Assembly (NCBI GenBank): GCA_002372465.1
Contig: DFGW01000069.1
Span: 1 to 6,529 of the forward strand
Reading direction: 5' to 3'
DNA from: Butyrivibrio sp. UBA3740
GTDB lineage: Bacteria; Bacillota; Clostridia; Lachnospirales; Lachnospiraceae
DNA: 6,529 bases
Shown: positions 6,097-6,529 of the stretch, piece by piece
How positions within the stretch are numbered: position 1 is the stretch's first letter
Layout: each line of letters starts with the position of its first letter
Notes under the pieces: generated by a model
What the model was told of the DNA's origin: nothing
What the model saw: the letters and a program-made list of their open reading frames with translations, nothing else
Databases searched by the model: none
Program-made: the position numbers and the translations under genes

Positions 6097-6522
6097 ATGA
6101 CACTGGATGACAGAAAATTTATGTCCATCGGACAAGTCCAGGATCAGTACTTAAATCCTAAAACTCCTAAAGTAGGCAAGGAAAGTCAACCCTTGCCTAC
6201 TGGAGAAAATTCTTTTGCTTCAGTACTAAATAAATTTAAAGAGTCAGCCGATATAATTAACAGTGAAGAACCTGTTAAGTTTTCTAAGCATGCCATGAAC
6301 AGGCTGAGTCTTCGAAACATCGAGCTGACAAATGAGCAGATGGACAGACTGAACCAGGGCAAGATGGAAGCCAGCGAAAAAGGCATTAAGGATTCACTTA
6401 TCCTTGTGGATCAGCTGGCATTCATAGTAAATGTACCTAATAACACAGTAGTGACAGCAATGGACCAGACAGAAAACAAGAGCAACGTATTCACTAACAT
6501 AGACGGAGCAGTTATTGCATGA
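6097..6522 (+). CDS. TIGR02530-type flagellar operon protein (Flagellar_put, function unknown)
   Basis: This 141-residue protein resembles the uncharacterised family placed between flgD and flgE in many Clostridia and other Gram-positive flagellar operons. Its conserved C-terminal domain (about 60-141) begins KFSKHAMNRLSLRNIEL, passes through DSLILVDQLAFIVNVPNNTV and ends VFTNIDGAVIA, all recognisable family features. The first ~38 residues are polar and probably disordered, followed by SFASVLNK at 39-46. That segment closely matches SFDSILNK at 40-47 of FliK and fits an FxxxL export-gate signal, which suggests that the protein may be secreted (inference). GGAGGA at 6083-6088 lies 8 bases before the ATG. 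Inside the gene are an 11-bp inverted repeat (6171-6201) and a sigma-28-like site (6227-6254). No enzymatic motif, Cys pair or membrane segment is visible. The family is assigned from memory of its motifs. Confidence 0.85.
   Translation: MTLDDRKFMSIGQVQDQYLNPKTPKVGKESQPLPTGENSFASVLNKFKESADIINSEEPVKFSKHAMNRLSLRNIELTNEQMDRLNQGKMEASEKGIKDSLILVDQLAFIVNVPNNTVVTAMDQTENKSNVFTNIDGAVIA
6171..6201 (+). repeat. Perfect 11-bp inverted repeat / RNA hairpin inside the TIGR02530-like gene
   Basis: AGTAGGCAAGG (6171-6181) and CCTTGCCTACT (6191-6201) are perfect reverse complements around a 9-base loop. CTCC at 6164-6167 can add four more pairs with GGAG at 6202-6205 across a 3-base bulge. No T-run follows directly, so it does not look like a terminator. 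It falls in the poorly conserved N-terminal part of the protein (residues 25-35), where the amino-acid sequence is free to vary. Confidence 0.75.
6227..6254 (+). promoter_or_regulatory. Possible internal sigma-28 promoter ahead of flgE
   Basis: GCCGATAT at 6247-6254 is an exact copy of the Bacillus SigD -10 consensus. TAAA at 6227-6230 stands 16 bases upstream, inside the 14-16 range known for SigD. A transcript would begin near 6261 and run towards the expected flgE. The site is inside a coding sequence (the bases encode ESADI), and AT-rich TAAA words are common here, so chance cannot be excluded. Confidence 0.4.
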
Positions 6523-6529
6523 TTGGACC

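Noticed and set aside
6519..6529. ATGATTGGACC at the window end as the start of flgE, overlapping the preceding TGA
   Set aside because: The frame would begin MIG, unlike the MxRSLFSGVSG-type FlgE start, and the possible SD (GGAG at 6505-6508) falls in conserved codons. The true flgE start probably lies beyond the window.

Overview
This window is a stretch of a flagellar biosynthesis locus with every gene on the + strand: the last codons of fliG, then fliH, fliI, fliJ, a ylxF/motE-like gene, fliK, flgD and a small flagellar-operon gene of the TIGR02530 / PF12611 type. The window ends just where flgE would be expected. The order fliG-fliH-fliI-fliJ-ylxF-fliK-flgD is that of the Firmicutes fla/che region. 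The protein sequences, the moderate base composition (mid-40s % G+C by eye) and the strong AGGAGG-type ribosome binding sites fit a motile Clostridia, most likely a Lachnospiraceae such as Butyrivibrio or a relative. That genus-level guess comes from family resemblance and was not checked by search.

Layout. Bases 1-2751 encode the switch/export-ATPase group: the FliG C-terminus, the ATPase regulator FliH, the ATPase FliI and the coiled-coil stalk FliJ. These genes are tightly packed: fliH starts inside the fliG stop region with a TTG codon, and fliJ ends on the base before the ylxF-like ATG. Bases 2752-3702 encode a one-pass membrane protein with a coiled coil and an MgtE-N-like C-terminal domain (YlxF/MotE type). 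Its stop codon is built into a strong intrinsic terminator (3701-3733). After this comes the only sizeable non-coding gap (3703-3846), which holds a near-consensus sigma-28 (FliA/SigD) promoter and a strong SD for fliK. Bases 3847-6522 encode the hook-building set: FliK (hook-length ruler), FlgD (hook cap) and the TIGR02530-like protein.

How they work together. FliH, FliI and FliJ form the cytoplasmic ATPase complex that feeds the flagellar type III secretion gate. FlgD and FliK are substrates of that gate, and they cap the growing hook and measure it. The terminator/promoter arrangement suggests that transcription is split between the ATPase half and the hook half, with the hook half at least partly under sigma-28. 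That is unusual, because hook genes are normally expressed before sigma-28 is released. A second sigma-28-like site and a perfect 11-bp inverted repeat lie inside the last gene.

The system as a whole is a known one. The least explained parts are the sigma-28 wiring, the TIGR02530-like protein (which carries an export-signal-like motif at the same position as FliK and FlgD), and a long helical tail on FlgD.
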